A stretch of DNA of 64,000 bases from Muribaculaceae bacterium (GCA_017548365.1 JAFZAC010000007.1:186001-250000), one strand, 5' to 3'; numbered from the stretch's first letter, positions 50,861 to 59,875 are shown. Made by a program: numbers and translations. Notes: a model not told the origin generated them from the sequence alone.

Positions 50861-52024
50861 TTAAGGAATATAGAATGGGTCAACACAGTTTTTCTTGAGC
50901 TTCCAAAGCATTGTGACAGGAAGAATGCAATAGAGTATCAATATTATATAGTAGATGCGCGAATAGGACAGGTCTATGCCATTAAGTGCTTGGTCGACTG
51001 AGATAAAGAAGTAATATTTGATGGGCATCAGGTAACCCAGAGGCGACACCCACGAGTACATTGTCTCTTCGGGAAGAGAGAATCCACAGAAGGAGAATGA
51101 CAGCATTCCAAGCAGAGTGCAGATGGTTGAGGCATATCGGAAGTTTGGTACCAAGCTACAAATGAACAGAGCAAATCCCTGACACGCCACTACCAGCAAC
51201 GCCATGGCTATTATCATGTTCCATGGATTGCAATTCAAGGGGAAACCATATTTCACATACATCATGTATTGAATCCAAAACCCCACATTTACAAAAATAA
51301 AGGTGTGCGGAAACATCTTTGTGAAAGTGGCAAGGACTATTGAGTTACCAGCCGTGCGCATCCAGTTTCGACTGGTTCCGGCATGCCATTCCATACCAAT
51401 GCTGAACACAGTCACCAGCATCACTAACAACGCCAACAAGCATGGCACAAACGAACTGCTCAAATAGTAGTTGTAGCTCAGCCACGGATTATTGAGTGCA
51501 TGCACATGGGTAACAATGGGCTGCAGTGTAGCACTCACCATCTCCTTGGGCAAGCCTAAAGTAGTGAGCACGCTCTGAACAATTCCACCATTGGCAAGCA
51601 CGCTGACTGTCTTGAAACCCTTGAACTGCATCGAAGCCGGAGCAAAATAAGAATAATTGATATAATAGCTCAAAGTGGGTTTTCCGCCGCTCAGTGCCTT
51701 TACCGAAAAATCGCTAGGGATGAAAAAGAAGCCATATATCTCACCACGTTGCACGGCATCGATGGCTTCGCTGTAGGAACTGAATGTTTTATCAATGCGA
51801 ACCTGCTGGAAAGAGTTCAGGTTGCGAGTGAGCTTGCGCGAAAGGTCACTCTTGTCAAGATCGACAATACCTACTGGCGTGCGCTTTACGACGCCGTCTT
51901 CCATCAAGTCGAAGAAGAACCAGGCGCTCGCAAGCGGCACGATGAGCATCATGCAGATGTAAATGGGCCGGCGAACCATCTGTTTCCAGCCACGTATTAT
52001 CGAGTTGACTATTAACCTGAGCAC
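50861..52024 (-). CDS. ABC-2-type transporter permease (first of a pair)
   Basis: A 387-residue permease with the same plan as its neighbour: helix 1 (PIYICMMLIVPLASAWFFF), a periplasmic domain (residues 45-185) and a set of five to six helices. The start is probably GTG 52024 because the reading frame closes just upstream; an internal ATG at 51979 would lose the cytoplasmic lead. It is paralogous to the second permease and probably forms a heterodimer with it. It follows the HlyD gene by 112 nt, which contain a short dispersed repeat. Confidence 0.85.
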   Translation of the reverse strand: MLRLIVNSIIRGWKQMVRRPIYICMMLIVPLASAWFFFDLMEDGVVKRTPVGIVDLDKSDLSRKLTRNLNSFQQVRIDKTFSSYSEAIDAVQRGEIYGFFFIPSDFSVKALSGGKPTLSYYINYSYFAPASMQFKGFKTVSVLANGGIVQSVLTTLGLPKEMVSATLQPIVTHVHALNNPWLSYNYYLSSSFVPCLLALLVMLVTVFSIGMEWHAGTSRNWMRTAGNSIVLATFTKMFPHTFIFVNVGFWIQYMMYVKYGFPLNCNPWNMIIAMALLVVACQGFALFICSLVPNFRYASTICTLLGMLSFSFCGFSLPEETMYSWVSPLGYLMPIKYYFFISVDQALNGIDLSYSRIYYIILILYCILPVTMLWKLKKNCVDPFYIP

Positions 52025-52027
52025 AAA

Positions 52028-52050
52028 TGTTAAGTTTTAAGGGTTAAGCT
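52028..52050. repeat. Dispersed short repeat, third copy (opposite orientation)
   Basis: The complement reads AGCTTAACCCTTAAAACTTA, matching copies at 4674-4706 and 14870-14904. Confidence 0.5.
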
Positions 52051-52136
52051 CTGATCTCATTGAATCAATGATTGATATCAATATTATTCCGAAGAAAACA
52101 GCACTTAAAACTAAATACCTATTGACTTATAATACC

Positions 52137-53408
52137 TTATTTAAGAAGTACCGACATTCCTGGCCTGAAATTGGGAATTGTAGAAAGTGGACGCGCTTTA
52201 ACCTCAAAGGTTTTGCTGTCGTAGTCTCCATAGGCCTTGGTAGCACTCCAAGTGGCATAGCTGCCCATGTCGTGGACGTAGAATATCTTCATAGTTGTCT
52301 CCTTGTTTTTAAGCGCAGGAATCATGACTTTCACTTCTTTTCCCATCTCAAGGTCATTGAGTTTCTCCTCTCGAACGTTGAAAGCCACCCACATATCTTC
52401 GAGCAGAGAGATAGTCATGATTGGAGACCCCATTATTACAAGTTCGCCCAAATGTGGATAAATACTTGCTATCTCTCCATCGCAAGGGGCAATGAGATAC
52501 TGATCTTCGAGCACGGCTTCTACTTCGCGCACCGTTGCCTGAGCAGCATTTTCCATACTTTGTGATGCCGCTTTGTCCTCGGCTTGAGCACCGTTTCGCG
52601 CCATCTCGAGTTGAGCCTCGGCAGCTTCGACAGCAGCGGTGGCTGTTTTTACAGTTGCAGTTGAAGCATCTAATGCAGCCTTGGCCTCGTCACGCTTTTG
52701 TTCACTCACAACACCCTCATTGAAGAGATTGTTGAGACGCTCATAAGTCTTGCGTGAAATTTCCTCAGCCGCCTGAGCCTGCTGTTTTGCCGACTTTGCC
52801 TGGTCAACCATTTTCTGTGCTGATGTGATAATCTCGTATCTGGTACCGCGCTCAACTTTTTGGTTTTGGCTGGCAGCCACATTTTTCATCTCCTTGGCTT
52901 TAGAGAGAGTGGCATCGGTGGTAGAAGAGTAAATCTTTGCCAGTCGCTGCCCCTTTTGAACATAGTCGCCTTCCTTGACATATAGTTCCACAAGACGTCC
53001 CGCCAGCTTGCCGCTGATACGCACAACCTCACAGTCGGCCTGTCCTTGCACAGTAGTATCGCTAGGTTTAAGATGAAGAATGCCCCAAATAGCCATACCT
53101 GCAACTACGGCAACCAAAATAAGCATCGCCATAATTAGAGACCTGCGTTTTGACTGCCTTATCTTGCGTCGTATGGCCTTCTGCTCCTCCTCGGTGAGAG
53201 GTTGTTGCTCACTGTCATCAGCTTCCTTTAGCTGTTGAGTATTCGGACGTTTATTTCCCTTCTTATTCTTAGACTTTTCAGCCTGCTGTCCATCGAAGTT
53301 GCCAGTTCCCTTCTCATCATCACTAAAAGTTGGGAAACCTTTAGGCTCCTGCTTAATGGCATCCTGCTGATTTTCTTCCTGCTGCATTTGTAGCTTATCG
53401 TTTTCCAT
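52137..53408 (-). CDS. HlyD/EmrA-type membrane fusion protein
   Basis: A 423-residue periplasmic adaptor that links an inner-membrane exporter to TolC. It has an unusually long, hydrophilic, Gln/Glu/Lys-rich cytoplasmic part (about 90 residues), then a transmembrane helix (LIMAMLILVAVVAGMAIWGI). A biotinyl-lipoyl hairpin half (VVRISGKLAGRLVELYVKEG), a long coiled-coil (about 165-285) and a closing beta-barrel (YLIAPCDGEIASIYPHLGEL) follow. The extended N-terminus is longer than in typical HlyD or EmrA proteins. It lies between tolC and the permease genes. Confidence 0.9.
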   Translation of the reverse strand: MENDKLQMQQEENQQDAIKQEPKGFPTFSDDEKGTGNFDGQQAEKSKNKKGNKRPNTQQLKEADDSEQQPLTEEEQKAIRRKIRQSKRRSLIMAMLILVAVVAGMAIWGILHLKPSDTTVQGQADCEVVRISGKLAGRLVELYVKEGDYVQKGQRLAKIYSSTTDATLSKAKEMKNVAASQNQKVERGTRYEIITSAQKMVDQAKSAKQQAQAAEEISRKTYERLNNLFNEGVVSEQKRDEAKAALDASTATVKTATAAVEAAEAQLEMARNGAQAEDKAASQSMENAAQATVREVEAVLEDQYLIAPCDGEIASIYPHLGELVIMGSPIMTISLLEDMWVAFNVREEKLNDLEMGKEVKVMIPALKNKETTMKIFYVHDMGSYATWSATKAYGDYDSKTFEVKARPLSTIPNFRPGMSVLLK

Positions 53409-53438
53409 AATTCATTGCTGATGTATTGTGGATAATTA

Positions 53439-54857
53439 TCAATAATTCAAATTTCCGGTGACTTTCGCCAGATAAACATTGCACATCATCACCTCAATTT
53501 CGGCATCAATTTTCTCACTATGAGCCATGAGCCAAGCTGTTTGAGCGGCAAGAACGTCATCGCTCGTTGCCATACCCTCGCGGAAGCCCAATTGTGCCAC
53601 ACGTAGATTCTCGTCGGCCTTGATGAGGTTAGCTTTTGTCATCTCATAGGTCTTGAATGCTTCCTGATACTTAAAGTTGGCTTGTGTGACTTGTAATTCA
53701 ATCATCTCTTTAGCCTGATCCATCTCCAGATGCTTGATTTTGGCATCGACGAGAGCTTCTTTGTACTTATTGCTCAATCCTCCCCAGTGCCACAGCGGGA
53801 TTTTCACTACTGCACCAATCGCGTAGTTGAAACCGAACTCATTTTTGAATCCATTGTAAACATGGGGATTGGAGGTGAACACGCTGCCCACAGCAGCTAT
53901 GGTGGGTAGCATCTCGCTGCGAGCCACCTTGGCCTTCTCGTCATAAACCTTGACGCCAAGCTCTAGAGCATTGTAGTCGTTGCGGCGGTCATAGACCTGG
54001 CTCATGTCGATTACTTTTGGATGCATTTCCACGTCAAGGTCGGAGCGGTTTTCGTCGACAAGTATCATGGGCTCGTCAAGTGGCTCACCACACAATTGTG
54101 CCAACGCCATGCGTGATAGCACCAGGCCATTCTTCACCTTAGTAAGAGCTATATTTGCCTCATTTACTTTGACATCAACACTTAATAGTGTCGATTGAGT
54201 TGTTACACCCTGCTTGAGCATCTTCTTCACATCGTCGTCTAGGTTAGTCACCAACTCAAGATAACTCTCGGCAAGGCGCTCCTTAGCTTTGAGCGACACC
54301 ACGAGCCAGTAGGCCTGATCCACGTCACAGATGACATCCTCGGCTTTGCGGTCATGAAGGCGCTGCGCAATCTCCTCGGCATACTTCGTTATCTGGTTTA
54401 GAGCTTTGATTTTACCACCCATATAAATTGGCTGAGTCACAAGGATTCCAGCCGCAAATATGTTGCGAGTGTCGAATGTCAAGGCATCTTTCACCTTTTG
54501 AGTAGCAGCCGACACATATTTGCCATCGACCGAGATACCAATGCCACTGGCAGCATCAATAACAAAATCATAGTTGCCAGTTGCGGGGTTGAAAAATTGT
54601 GTTGGTGTAATATTGTCGATGTCGATTAACGAGACCTCTCTACCCATGTGAAGATAGGTGCCCACAAAATCAATTGATGGCTTGTAGGCTGCCTGCGCCT
54701 GGTTGCGCTGATAGCCAGCCCGCTCTATCTTGAGCTGCTCAATCTCCATCTGCTTGTTATTTCGCAGAGCCATATGACGACAAGAGTCGAGCGACACCTC
54801 GGCACCCGCTGAACAAGCAAAAAGTAATGCTATCAGTAAAAATGATATTTTTTTCAT
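53439..54857 (-). CDS. TolC-family outer-membrane efflux channel
   Basis: A 472-residue outer-membrane factor. A signal peptide (LLIALLFACSAGA) is followed by two structural repeats of long helices and beta-hairpins; family segments include SLDSCRHMALRNNKQMEIEQ near the start and QTAWLMAHSEKIDAEIEVM near the end. It forms a trimeric periplasmic tunnel. It is the first gene of the operon, so transcription runs TolC, HlyD, permease, permease. A -7 box, TATTTTTG on the minus strand (54891-54884), precedes it. Confidence 0.92.
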   Translation of the reverse strand: MKKISFLLIALLFACSAGAEVSLDSCRHMALRNNKQMEIEQLKIERAGYQRNQAQAAYKPSIDFVGTYLHMGREVSLIDIDNITPTQFFNPATGNYDFVIDAASGIGISVDGKYVSAATQKVKDALTFDTRNIFAAGILVTQPIYMGGKIKALNQITKYAEEIAQRLHDRKAEDVICDVDQAYWLVVSLKAKERLAESYLELVTNLDDDVKKMLKQGVTTQSTLLSVDVKVNEANIALTKVKNGLVLSRMALAQLCGEPLDEPMILVDENRSDLDVEMHPKVIDMSQVYDRRNDYNALELGVKVYDEKAKVARSEMLPTIAAVGSVFTSNPHVYNGFKNEFGFNYAIGAVVKIPLWHWGGLSNKYKEALVDAKIKHLEMDQAKEMIELQVTQANFKYQEAFKTYEMTKANLIKADENLRVAQLGFREGMATSDDVLAAQTAWLMAHSEKIDAEIEVMMCNVYLAKVTGNLNY

Positions 54858-54987
54858 TGTAATTTCTGCTTTTATATTTTTTGCAAAAATAATATTTTTA
54901 TACCAATAATGTGATATAATTTGCTCCTACACCCCATTTTTTTGATTTTTGGAACAATATCGTTCTCTTTTAGAACACACCTTATCA

Positions 54988-55875
54988 CTATGGCACATTT
55001 ACTGGTTCCACTGTGTATCCACGGTCGCGCAATAGCTGTATGAGCCCCTGCGGGCCAAGCAAATGAGCGGCACCCACTGCTATCAACACGCTTTGCACAG
55101 GGAGTGTCATCTCTATCTTTTCCATCCAGTTGCGATTGCGTTCATATGCCACAGTTTCCATCTCATCCTCACTCATGCCCATCTCAGGGTCAAAGATGAT
55201 GCGTTCTATGGCCGGGAGGTCTTGTGCATGATAAGCATCACACAACTGTTTGCCGTATTGATCTATAGTGTTATCCTTTCGACAGAAATCCACCAGGTCC
55301 TGAGCCTGGTCGGCCAACGGAGCGCTGAAAAGAGCCTTGATTTGAGCGTCCACACTCTCAAGTCCGTCAACATGCTTTCCAAGCTTCATGCCTCGATTCT
55401 GTATAGCCATATCCAGAGAGTTGGAAGGATCCAGGGCTTGAGGAAAATACTTCTGCATTTGAAGGACATTGAGCTGCTCATAAACAACTGCAGGTTTCAG
55501 CATCTTGAGATTGTCAAGACCAATGAGTCCCATCATGTAAACTCTAACCACCGAGTCGACAACGTTGTATTCCTCTTTTGTCAATAGTTTGTCGATTGTG
55601 CTGTCGGGGGGAGCCACTGCGTCTTTCATTATCTTTTTCATTGTCTCATTGCCAAGCAATGTCTCACTGTAAATCTCTCCATAGATGGCATCGACACTCT
55701 CAATTGCTTCGTTGAGCCCTGGGACACTGTCGATATACTCTCCTGTCTCAAGGTGAATGGTTCCAAAGATGTATGACGGTTTGTAACAATCTTTACCGCT
55801 CACCTTCCATAGCAGCTGAGCATTGACTTGTACCGCAGTTAACACCACTACAAGAATAATCAACAATTTTTTCAT
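54988..55875 (-). CDS. TraB/GumN family protein
   Basis: A 295-residue exported protein with a signal peptide (to about residue 19). The TraB/GumN (Tiki-like) metallohydrolase pattern is seen: an early PSYIFGTIHLETGEY (GxxH, about residue 40), VDAIYGEIYSE carrying a glutamate, and the late motif VGAAHLLGPQGLIQLLRDRG. Eukaryotic Tiki relatives are metalloproteases; bacterial roles are unproven. It is monocistronic with its own promoter. Confidence 0.88.
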   Translation of the reverse strand: MKKLLIILVVVLTAVQVNAQLLWKVSGKDCYKPSYIFGTIHLETGEYIDSVPGLNEAIESVDAIYGEIYSETLLGNETMKKIMKDAVAPPDSTIDKLLTKEEYNVVDSVVRVYMMGLIGLDNLKMLKPAVVYEQLNVLQMQKYFPQALDPSNSLDMAIQNRGMKLGKHVDGLESVDAQIKALFSAPLADQAQDLVDFCRKDNTIDQYGKQLCDAYHAQDLPAIERIIFDPEMGMSEDEMETVAYERNRNWMEKIEMTLPVQSVLIAVGAAHLLGPQGLIQLLRDRGYTVEPVNVP

Positions 55876-55919
55876 GAGTATTTATTAATTAGATATGACT
55901 AAACCTATTTATTAGAGTA

Positions 55920-55951
55920 CAAAAATAGCTATTTTTGAGTAAAACCACAAA
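55920..55951 (-). promoter_or_regulatory. Promoter of the TraB/GumN gene
   Basis: Minus strand: TTTG (55951-55948), 20-bp spacer, TATTTTTG (55927-55920). The leader is about 40 nt. Confidence 0.65.
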
Positions 55952-56106
55952 AAATAAGGAATTGTTTATATAAAATTACCCAAACATAGCGATTGCCCAC
56001 TCCTGCCAACCATCCTAATTTTGCAGTGTGAATTTTAAAGTGAATTAGTTATTAGTTGAAGCACTCACATGTTTTGAAAAAACAATAGTTAAGTAAACAA
56101 TAAAAT

Positions 56107-56133
56107 CCCCGCACGATGTGAATCGCAGCGGGG
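56107..56133 (-). terminator. Terminator of pyrE
   Basis: CCCCGC-A-CGAT-GTGA-ATCG-CA-GCGGGG makes a long hairpin; the minus strand continues GATTTTATTG. The plus strand also has a T run. The rest of the 320-bp gap 55876-56195 holds the promoter at 55920-55951 and nothing else recognised. Confidence 0.75.
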
Positions 56134-56195
56134 CATTTTTTCATCTAGCTTTTTACTGACTTGAGTGTGTTGTTTGCTAGTCACAAGGCTGGCAA

Positions 56196-56846
56196 TTAAT
56201 CAATTTCCAACGAACGAGGAGTCCAGTTCTCTGGATCGTTGTGCCATAGTTCGAAAGTAGCGACATCATCTTCCTTGATTCTTCCACTTGAAAGAGCCGC
56301 CTTCATCATAGCATTGTAGTTAGTGAGAGTTATCAGTTCCAGACCTTCCTCCTTGAAAGAGTCAAGTGCTTGCTGGAACTCGTAGGTGAACATAGCCACC
56401 ATTCCTAGCACATCACCACCAGCCAGCTGCATTTCATGCAGAGCCTTGATGGCATTATGCCCTGTAGAGACAAGATCCTCGATGAGCACCACTCGCTTGC
56501 CTGGCTTGAAATTCCCCTCAATCACGTTTTCCAAACCATGATCCTTGGGCACATTGCGAACGTAGACGAATGGGAGTCCGAGAGTGTCGGCAACCAACGC
56601 GCCCATTGCAATGGACCCCATGGCAACGCTCGCTACCACTTCTACATCGGGGAAGTTCTCCAGAATCATTCTGGAAAGCTCCACTTTCACAAATCGTCTC
56701 ACATCGGGATAAGACAGAGTTATTTTGTTGTCGTTATACAGAGGCGCATTCCATCCGTTACCCCATAAGAACGGACTGTCGGGCTGGAGCATGATAGCGT
56801 TTATCTTCAGTAATTTCTCGGCAAGTGTAAGGTCTAAGCGTTCCAT
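56196..56846 (-). CDS. pyrE: Orotate phosphoribosyltransferase
   Basis: A 216-residue enzyme converting orotate and PRPP to OMP in pyrimidine synthesis. The PRPP-binding motif VVLIEDLVSTGHNA (about residues 115-128) is diagnostic. It also has KITLSYPDVRRFV near the orotate site, VASVAMGSIAMGALVAD, and the flexible loop VRNVPKDHGLENVIEG. The length is normal. It stands alone with a strong terminator. A -7-type box, TATTTTTGC on the minus strand (56887-56879), lies about 30 nt upstream. Confidence 0.95.
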   Translation of the reverse strand: MERLDLTLAEKLLKINAIMLQPDSPFLWGNGWNAPLYNDNKITLSYPDVRRFVKVELSRMILENFPDVEVVASVAMGSIAMGALVADTLGLPFVYVRNVPKDHGLENVIEGNFKPGKRVVLIEDLVSTGHNAIKALHEMQLAGGDVLGMVAMFTYEFQQALDSFKEEGLELITLTNYNAMMKAALSSGRIKEDDVATFELWHNDPENWTPRSLEID

Positions 56847-56950
56847 TTTTTCAAGTCGGCTAAAAGTTAAAAATCAGTGCAAAAATAGTAAAAATCACAA
56901 CAAATCATAAAATAATTGTTTACAAATTACATGTTTTTAGTCATTTTTTG

Positions 56951-56959
56951 TAATTTTGC
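56951..56959 (+). promoter_or_regulatory. -7 box TAATTTTGC for the M15-like gene
   Basis: The box ends 3 nt before the ATG at 56963; no good -33 box. Leaderless initiation is predicted. Confidence 0.55.
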
Positions 56960-56962
56960 AGT

Positions 56963-57673
56963 ATGAAGTTAGAAAAAACCAACATCAACAAGTCTCGGTT
57001 GCTTGTGGTTTGCGTAGCTTTTGGCATAGCTTTAACAATGATTTTGAGCTTTGCTTTACCTGCCAATAACGTCACGCCTCCACGTAAAACAATTAAAGTG
57101 ACTGGCAGCGCCGCTAACCTGAGAGACATATACCGTTTTAAAGATGTGAACGACACTCAGATTGTTGCTGCACAGAACTTTGGCATAGAGCCGCTAAAAT
57201 CGAGAGACCAACTTGACAGCCTACTTATCAGCGAGTTATGGCTTGTTGAGTCTTCCAATATTCTCAAAGTTGACAGCCTCACACACTCGGTTCCGTATCT
57301 CACACCGGGAGCTGGCGTCCTTCTTTACAACATTGCCACAAATTTCCAGGGCAAACTTCGAAATCAAGGCTTTGCCCAGTACCGATTCATTGTCACTTCC
57401 CTTCTGCGCACTGAAGATGATGTGCGCCGGCTAATGAAAGTTAACCGCAATGCAGTGAAAAAGAGCTGCCACATGTATGCCACCACATTTGACATTGCCT
57501 ATAACTGCTTTGAGAAGGTCGACACCCTTGCCGACTTTGAGGGCAACGACGCCAGCTACAAAGTTCTTGTTAACACATTAGGCGAAACTCTGAAAGAATT
57601 GCGAGATGCCAATGAGTGCTATATCAAGTTTGAACGCGGGCAGCCTTGCTTCCACATCACGACAAGAAAATAA
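56963..57673 (+). CDS. DUF5715-like exported protein with an M15-type peptidase core
   Basis: A 236-residue protein with an N-terminal hydrophobic segment (LLVVCVAFGIALTMILSFAL) acting as signal or anchor. The core RFIVTSLLRTEDDVRRLMKV, then NAVKKSCHMYATTFDIAY, fits the S-x-H-x6-D spacing of M15 D-Ala-D-Ala peptidases. The terminal CFHITTRK could supply the last zinc histidine. The usual glycine and alanine of the SxHxxGxAxD motif are replaced by Ala and Thr. I take it as a DUF5715-type cell-wall peptidase relative; activity is not assured. Confidence 0.7.
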   Translation: MKLEKTNINKSRLLVVCVAFGIALTMILSFALPANNVTPPRKTIKVTGSAANLRDIYRFKDVNDTQIVAAQNFGIEPLKSRDQLDSLLISELWLVESSNILKVDSLTHSVPYLTPGAGVLLYNIATNFQGKLRNQGFAQYRFIVTSLLRTEDDVRRLMKVNRNAVKKSCHMYATTFDIAYNCFEKVDTLADFEGNDASYKVLVNTLGETLKELRDANECYIKFERGQPCFHITTRK

Positions 57674-57715
57674 CAAATTCATTTATATTACTAACTTCTA
57701 AAAACTATCCAAGAA

Positions 57716-58387
57716 ATGAAAAAGTATTTAGCCGAAATGGTGGGCACAATGGTGCTCGTGTTGATGGGCTGCGGCGTTGCTGTTAGCCTTGAGTGTGGTA
57801 CCGATACAGCATCGGTTGTTGGTACTGCAATGGCATTTGGCCTTGCAGTAGTTGCTATGGCTTACACAATTGGCGGCATCAGCGGTTGCCACATCAATCC
57901 AGCCATCACCCTGGGCTGCTTCCTTACCAAGCGCATCAGCGCTAAGGACTGTGGTATGTACATGTTGTTCCAGGTTATTGGAGCTTTCATTGGCTCTGCC
58001 ATTCTTTACCTTTTGACTACCAACAGCGGCCTTGAGGGCACCGGCGCCAACGATCTTCAAGACGGCGTGAGCATGGTGGGTGGCTTGCTTGCTGAGATCT
58101 TCTTCACCTGCGTATTTGTTCTCGTCGTTCTTGGTGCAACAGCCAAGACAAATGGTGCTACCAACAACTTTGCAGGCCTTGCAATTGGTCTGTCGCTGAT
58201 TCTCGTTCACCTCGTGTGCATCCGTTATACAGGCACAAGCGTGAACCCAGCTCGTTCAATCGCTCCAGCCGTATTCCAGTGCGGCACAGCTTTGACTAAC
58301 CTGTGGATTTTCATCGTTGGTCCATTTGTAGGCGCTGGATTGGCTGCATTAATCTGGAAAATTGTTGAGCCAAAAGAGGCTGAGTAA
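57716..58387 (+). CDS. aqpZ: Aquaporin (MIP family), AqpZ type
   Basis: A 223-residue water channel with six transmembrane helices and two half-helices carrying the NPA boxes: CHINPAITLG (about residue 63) and TSVNPARSIAP (about residue 180). The Arg after the second NPA, the histidine in LILVHLVCI and the small residues of the selectivity region point to a water channel (AqpZ) rather than a glycerol facilitator. It is a single gene with a terminator. Confidence 0.92.
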   Translation: MKKYLAEMVGTMVLVLMGCGVAVSLECGTDTASVVGTAMAFGLAVVAMAYTIGGISGCHINPAITLGCFLTKRISAKDCGMYMLFQVIGAFIGSAILYLLTTNSGLEGTGANDLQDGVSMVGGLLAEIFFTCVFVLVVLGATAKTNGATNNFAGLAIGLSLILVHLVCIRYTGTSVNPARSIAPAVFQCGTALTNLWIFIVGPFVGAGLAALIWKIVEPKEAE

Positions 58388-58411
58388 CACATAGCTTAAA
58401 TGACATCAAAG

Positions 58412-58448
58412 AATCCCCCACTCTTAATAAAGTGAGGGATTTTTTTTG
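58412..58448 (+). terminator. Terminator of aqpZ
   Basis: AATCCCCCACT pairs with AGTGAGGGATT (one bulged base), followed by a run of T that also supplies the next -33 box. Confidence 0.85.
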
Positions 58449-58477
58449 CAAAATTCAAAAGGTGTTATTAAATTTGC
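58445..58477 (+). promoter_or_regulatory. Promoter of the lipoprotein-prenyl synthase-tatD unit
   Basis: TTTG (58445-58448), 20-bp spacer, TAAATTTGC (58469-58477). The ATG follows after 19 nt. Confidence 0.75.
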
Positions 58478-58496
58478 ACAATTAATATAGACTACT

Positions 58497-58877
58497 ATGC
58501 AAATGAGAACTATCATATGTGCGCTCGCGCTACTTTTCGTCTTATCCTTGGGAAACGGCTGCAAAAGCCCCCAAAAACAAGAATCTCCCCTTCTAGGCAA
58601 AGCCATTGAGAAAGCCACCGAGGCCGCCAAGCAACTTGTGGCGACCGACCATAGCGACACCCTTGCTATGCAGAACGCCATCCTCGATGCCAAGGTTCAG
58701 CAGTCGGAATTCCAGGTGGCACGCGACACAGCAGCGGTCAACACCTTCAACCGCACTTTCAAGAAATACCTTCAAGAAAACGACCCATCCCTAGCCAAAG
58801 ATATGTTCATTGAGCGTCCTGACTATCTGGAGGCCGATGATCCATGGGATGAGTTTGAACAATATATAGACGACTAA
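58497..58877 (+). CDS. Small lipoprotein of unknown function
   Basis: A 126-residue lipoprotein; starts at 58497 or at the second ATG, 58503. The signal (IICALALLFVLSLGNGC) ends in a plausible lipobox cysteine, followed by KSPQKQE. The mature part is helical and charged (AIEKATEAAKQLVATDHSD, VNTFNRTFKKYLQEN) and ends in an acidic, aromatic DDPWDEFEQYIDD. No known domain recognised. It lies 13 nt before the prenyl synthase gene and may be co-transcribed with it. Confidence 0.7.
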   Translation: MQMRTIICALALLFVLSLGNGCKSPQKQESPLLGKAIEKATEAAKQLVATDHSDTLAMQNAILDAKVQQSEFQVARDTAAVNTFNRTFKKYLQENDPSLAKDMFIERPDYLEADDPWDEFEQYIDD

Positions 58878-58890
58878 AAACTTTATTACT

Positions 58891-59865
58891 ATGCATAACT
58901 ACAATTATTACCTCGACCTGGTTAATAAGGCCATTGAGAACATCAACTACCCCGCCCGTCCCGCATTGCTTTATGAGCCCATCAATTACACCATGGCACT
59001 TGGAGGAAAGCGTGTGAGGCCAGTTCTCACACTAATGACATGCGAAGCCATGGGAGGCGACGTGCGCAAAGCAATAGACGTTGCCCTTGGCATTGAGCTA
59101 TTCCATAACTTCACCCTCCTTCACGATGACGTGATGGACAATGCCGACCTAAGGCGCGGTAAACCCACCGTTCACACCCGCTGGAACGAGAATGTGGCAA
59201 TCTTGAGTGGCGACGCAATGCTCACGATGGCCACTCAAGCCATGACACGCGTTGATGACGACATCGTCAAACCCATGCTCGACCTATTTAATGCTACAGC
59301 AATGAAAGTGTATGAAGGTCAACAATATGATATGGATTATGAGACCCGCAACGACGTCACCGTTGATGAGTACATACACATGATTCGCCTCAAGACATCG
59401 GTACTGCTTGGCTGTTCATGCAAAGCAGGAGCTCTCATAGCTCGAACCACAAGCGAGAATGCCGACACCATGTACAGCATGGCTGTTAACCTAGGTCTAG
59501 CCTTCCAGCTACAAGATGACTATCTCGATGTGTGGGGCGATCCCGCCACATTTGGCAAAGAGATAGGCGGTGACATTGTAAACAACAAGAAAACATTCCT
59601 ACTCATCAACGCTATTGACCACGCAGCCGGCAATGAGGCTAAAAAACTCAACCGATGGCTCACCGATACTAATTCTCCGAAACAGGAGAAAATCAAGGCT
59701 GTAACAGCACTCTATGAAAGCCTTGGCCTTAAAGACTTGGCGCGTAACGCTATTATAAAATATTCGCATCAAGCTTTAGACTTACTGCATGAGGTTAAGA
59801 TGAGCTATGATGCCTACAAGATTTTTGAATCGGTAATTCAAGACCTCGTCAACCGAGAACGCTAA
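58891..59865 (+). CDS. Polyprenyl (trans-isoprenyl) diphosphate synthase
   Basis: A 324-residue soluble synthase that condenses isopentenyl diphosphate with allylic diphosphates. Both aspartate-rich motifs are clear: LLHDDVMDNADLRRG (DDxxD, about residue 75) and FQLQDDYLDVWGD (about residue 205), along with GGKRVRPVLTL and the lysine of KKTFLLINA. Tyrosine/phenylalanine residues before the first motif (IELFHNFT) suggest a short product such as farnesyl or geranylgeranyl diphosphate; the chain length is not certain. It is 10 nt upstream of the TatD gene. Confidence 0.92.
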   Translation: MHNYNYYLDLVNKAIENINYPARPALLYEPINYTMALGGKRVRPVLTLMTCEAMGGDVRKAIDVALGIELFHNFTLLHDDVMDNADLRRGKPTVHTRWNENVAILSGDAMLTMATQAMTRVDDDIVKPMLDLFNATAMKVYEGQQYDMDYETRNDVTVDEYIHMIRLKTSVLLGCSCKAGALIARTTSENADTMYSMAVNLGLAFQLQDDYLDVWGDPATFGKEIGGDIVNNKKTFLLINAIDHAAGNEAKKLNRWLTDTNSPKQEKIKAVTALYESLGLKDLARNAIIKYSHQALDLLHEVKMSYDAYKIFESVIQDLVNRER

Positions 59866-59875
59866 AAAGCGCTAT

